Below are positions 63,138-64,000 of a DNA stretch of 64,000 bases, piece after piece. The position numbers and the translations under genes were made by a program. The notes under the pieces are model-generated. The model made no database searches. It was not told the DNA's origin and saw nothing but the letters and a program-made list of their open reading frames with translations. Position 1 is the first letter of the stretch. Each line of letters opens with the position of its first letter. Location: the NCBI RefSeq assembly GCF_022627575.1, contig NZ_JADEYQ010000003.1:368590-432589 (forward strand), read 5' to 3'. The DNA comes from Sphingobacterium rhinopitheci. Lineage in GTDB: Bacteria > Bacteroidota > Bacteroidia > Sphingobacteriales > Sphingobacteriaceae.

Positions 63138-63168
63138 TTTGCACTTATTAAAAAAGACCCTATATTTG
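63138..63168 (+). promoter_or_regulatory. Promoter of tRNA-Glu
   Basis: TTTG (63138-63141), 19 nt, TATATTTG (63161-63168): an exact match to the Bacteroidota consensus. Transcription would start near 63174, 13 nt before the mature tRNA. Confidence 0.8.
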
Positions 63169-63186
63169 CATCAACAAATCCGATAA

Positions 63187-63258
63187 GGCCCGTTCGTCTA
63201 CCGGTTAGGACGCCAGATTTTCATTCTGGAAATAGGGGTTCGATTCCCCTACGGGCTA
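63187..63258 (+). tRNA. tRNA-Glu (anticodon TTC)
   Basis: 72-nt cloverleaf: acceptor strands GGCCCGT and ACGGGCT (closing pair G-U), anticodon stem CCAGA/TCTGG with loop TTTTCAT containing TTC, T arm GGGGTTCGATTCCCC, discriminator A. The CCA end is not encoded. A promoter precedes and a terminator follows. Confidence 0.96.
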
Positions 63259-63260
63259 CA

Positions 63261-63287
63261 AAAGCGACTTCAAAAGAGTCGCTTTTT
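63261..63287 (+). terminator. Intrinsic terminator of tRNA-Glu
   Basis: AAAGCGACT (63261-63269) pairs with AGTCGCTTT (63277-63285) around a 7-nt loop, followed by T residues. Confidence 0.85.
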
Positions 63288-63434
63288 TTAATTCATAGCA
63301 CTTATCAAAACATTTTCATTTGTTAAGAAATCTGAATTTTAAAAATCTATTGTTACAAGGATCATGGATCAATCTCAAAAGTTGTAGCTCAGCCGAAAAA
63401 TAATAAGATACTTGTGTTTTCAAATTCAAATCAT

Positions 63435-63768
63435 ATGCACGATTCATTGATCCAATTAATGTCTTAAATCGGATCATAAGGAGTTTCCGTTTATTTCGAA
63501 ATGACTCACTATTCCAAAGATGAGCACCGTTTGGAAATCTTTTTAGAGGAGATGAATAGTACAGGTGCAGAATTTCAAAGCAATACCTTTACCTCTAAAG
63601 TCTTCTTTGAAGCTACTTAACCTACAATATATAATTATTCGTGGACTTCAAGTATACCTGCATGTCAAATGTCCTAGATCCCTCAATCAAGATACGTATA
63701 AAACATCGATGGGAAACTTTAGATCATGAAAACCAAGCTATTGAAGGGATCATGCACAAAAGTTGTGT
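63435..63768 (+). pseudogene. Relic of ISAon1-like IS N-terminal ORF
   Basis: Broken plus-strand reading frames spell pieces of the N-terminal region of ISAon1-family transposases: NVLNRI near 63457, then VYFEMTHYSKDEHRLEIFLEE (frame of the ATG at 63501), TSKVFFEAT before a stop at 63618, and after a frame change YLHVKCPRSLNQDTYK and MGNF. Stops and shifts show it is inactive. It ends next to the inverted relic at 63769. Confidence 0.65.
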
Positions 63769-64000
63769 TTAAGCAAATATTTTAGTTAATCTATACAGAA
63801 AGAAATTTACATCTTTTACGCCTCTAAACTGTGCTCTGAAAGCTTTTATTTTAGCATTAAAGGACTTACTTCATAGCTGCTTCGCGGTCAGCGGAAGCAT
63901 TAGTTGATCTATTGATAAAGTAATTGAGGATAGATTTGTAATTGACTGATATGGTATTGACAATAGTATTGAAGGATTTGAATCCAGCCAATTCCACATC
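63769..64000 (-). pseudogene. Relic of ISAon1-like transposase C-terminus
   Basis: The minus strand from the right edge reads GFKSFNTIVNTISVNYKS then ILNYFINRSTNASA, and after a disruption FNAKIKAFRAQFRGVKDV then NFFLYRLTKIFA and a stop (63769-63771). This is the C-terminal part of the DDE transposase of the IS204/IS1001/ISL3-like group. An extra 26 nt (63865-63890) with a frame shift and a stop breaks it between NASA and FNAK. The upstream part is outside the window. Confidence 0.75.

Noticed and set aside
63108..63326. 72-codon plus-strand frame
   Set aside because: It runs through the tRNA-Glu promoter, gene and terminator.
1..64000. CRISPR array, prophage or conjugative element
   Set aside because: No regularly spaced repeats, integrase, phage structural or transfer genes were seen.

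Overview
The window looks like chromosomal DNA of a Bacteroidota bacterium, most likely a Sphingobacteriaceae member (Sphingobacterium/Pedobacter-like). This rests on the low GC content, the near absence of Shine-Dalgarno sites, promoters of the TTTG-N19-TAnnTTTG type, an LpxC-FabZ fusion, a PorX-type response regulator with a PglZ domain, an IPExxxVDY protein and a YtxJ bacillithiol protein. The assignment comes from family resemblance only; no database was searched.

Layout. 1-7437 (minus) is a long ribosomal protein operon, rplC-rplD-rplW-rplB-rpsS-rplV-rpsC-rplP-rpmC-rpsQ-rplN-rplX-rplE-rpsN-rpsH-rplF, running off the left edge. It has its own promoter at 7515-7545 and no rpsJ in front. 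7942-16214 (minus) holds a CoA-binding protein, a serine hydrolase lipoprotein, pdhC and pdhA, hisS, rnc, fabF and acpP. 16429-18525 (plus) holds an IPExxxVDY protein and pyruvate kinase. A decayed secreted-protein gene (about 18600-19073) precedes a histidine kinase/response regulator pair (19194-21745). About 1.1 kb of very AT-rich DNA then leads to a promoter, a SAM riboswitch and metE (23040-25355).

25579-33104 holds small secreted proteins, an FMN-dependent alpha-hydroxy acid oxidase, a QueD-like protein, xth, a cyclophilin, a tyrosine phosphatase, a Deg-type protease and dapF. 33199-42369 holds an SNF2 helicase, a sugar isomerase-like lipoprotein, gltX, an orphan histidine kinase overlapping a DinB-like gene, and a FucP-type sugar transporter. 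42432-48888 (minus) is an envelope cluster: HD phosphohydrolase, lpxD, lpxC-fabZ, lpxA and an ABC ATPase, followed by efp and a 5-formyl-THF cyclo-ligase. 49121-53281 (plus) is porX, tsaE, an ECF sigma factor, a putative anti-sigma protein and an outer-membrane beta-barrel. 53340-63064 holds an ABC ATPase, a TlpA thioredoxin, an esterase-like hydrolase, a WbpM/CapD sugar dehydratase, a TPR membrane protein, ribH, small secreted proteins, YtxJ and a family 20 hexosaminidase. The window ends with tRNA-Glu(UUC) and a rearranged relic of an ISAon1-like insertion sequence.

Most genes are housekeeping: translation, fatty acid and lipid A synthesis, central carbon metabolism and envelope functions. 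No CRISPR array, prophage, defence island or clearly new multi-gene system was seen. The points most worth a second look are: a recurrent leaderless promoter arrangement with the -7 box 4-6 nt before the ATG; an EF-P with Asn in place of the usual tip Lys; an RGG-repeat tail on ribosomal protein S3; hairpins inside the ribosomal operon; a 21-bp inverted repeat swallowing a start codon; the porX/ECF sigma neighbourhood; and the two decayed loci.
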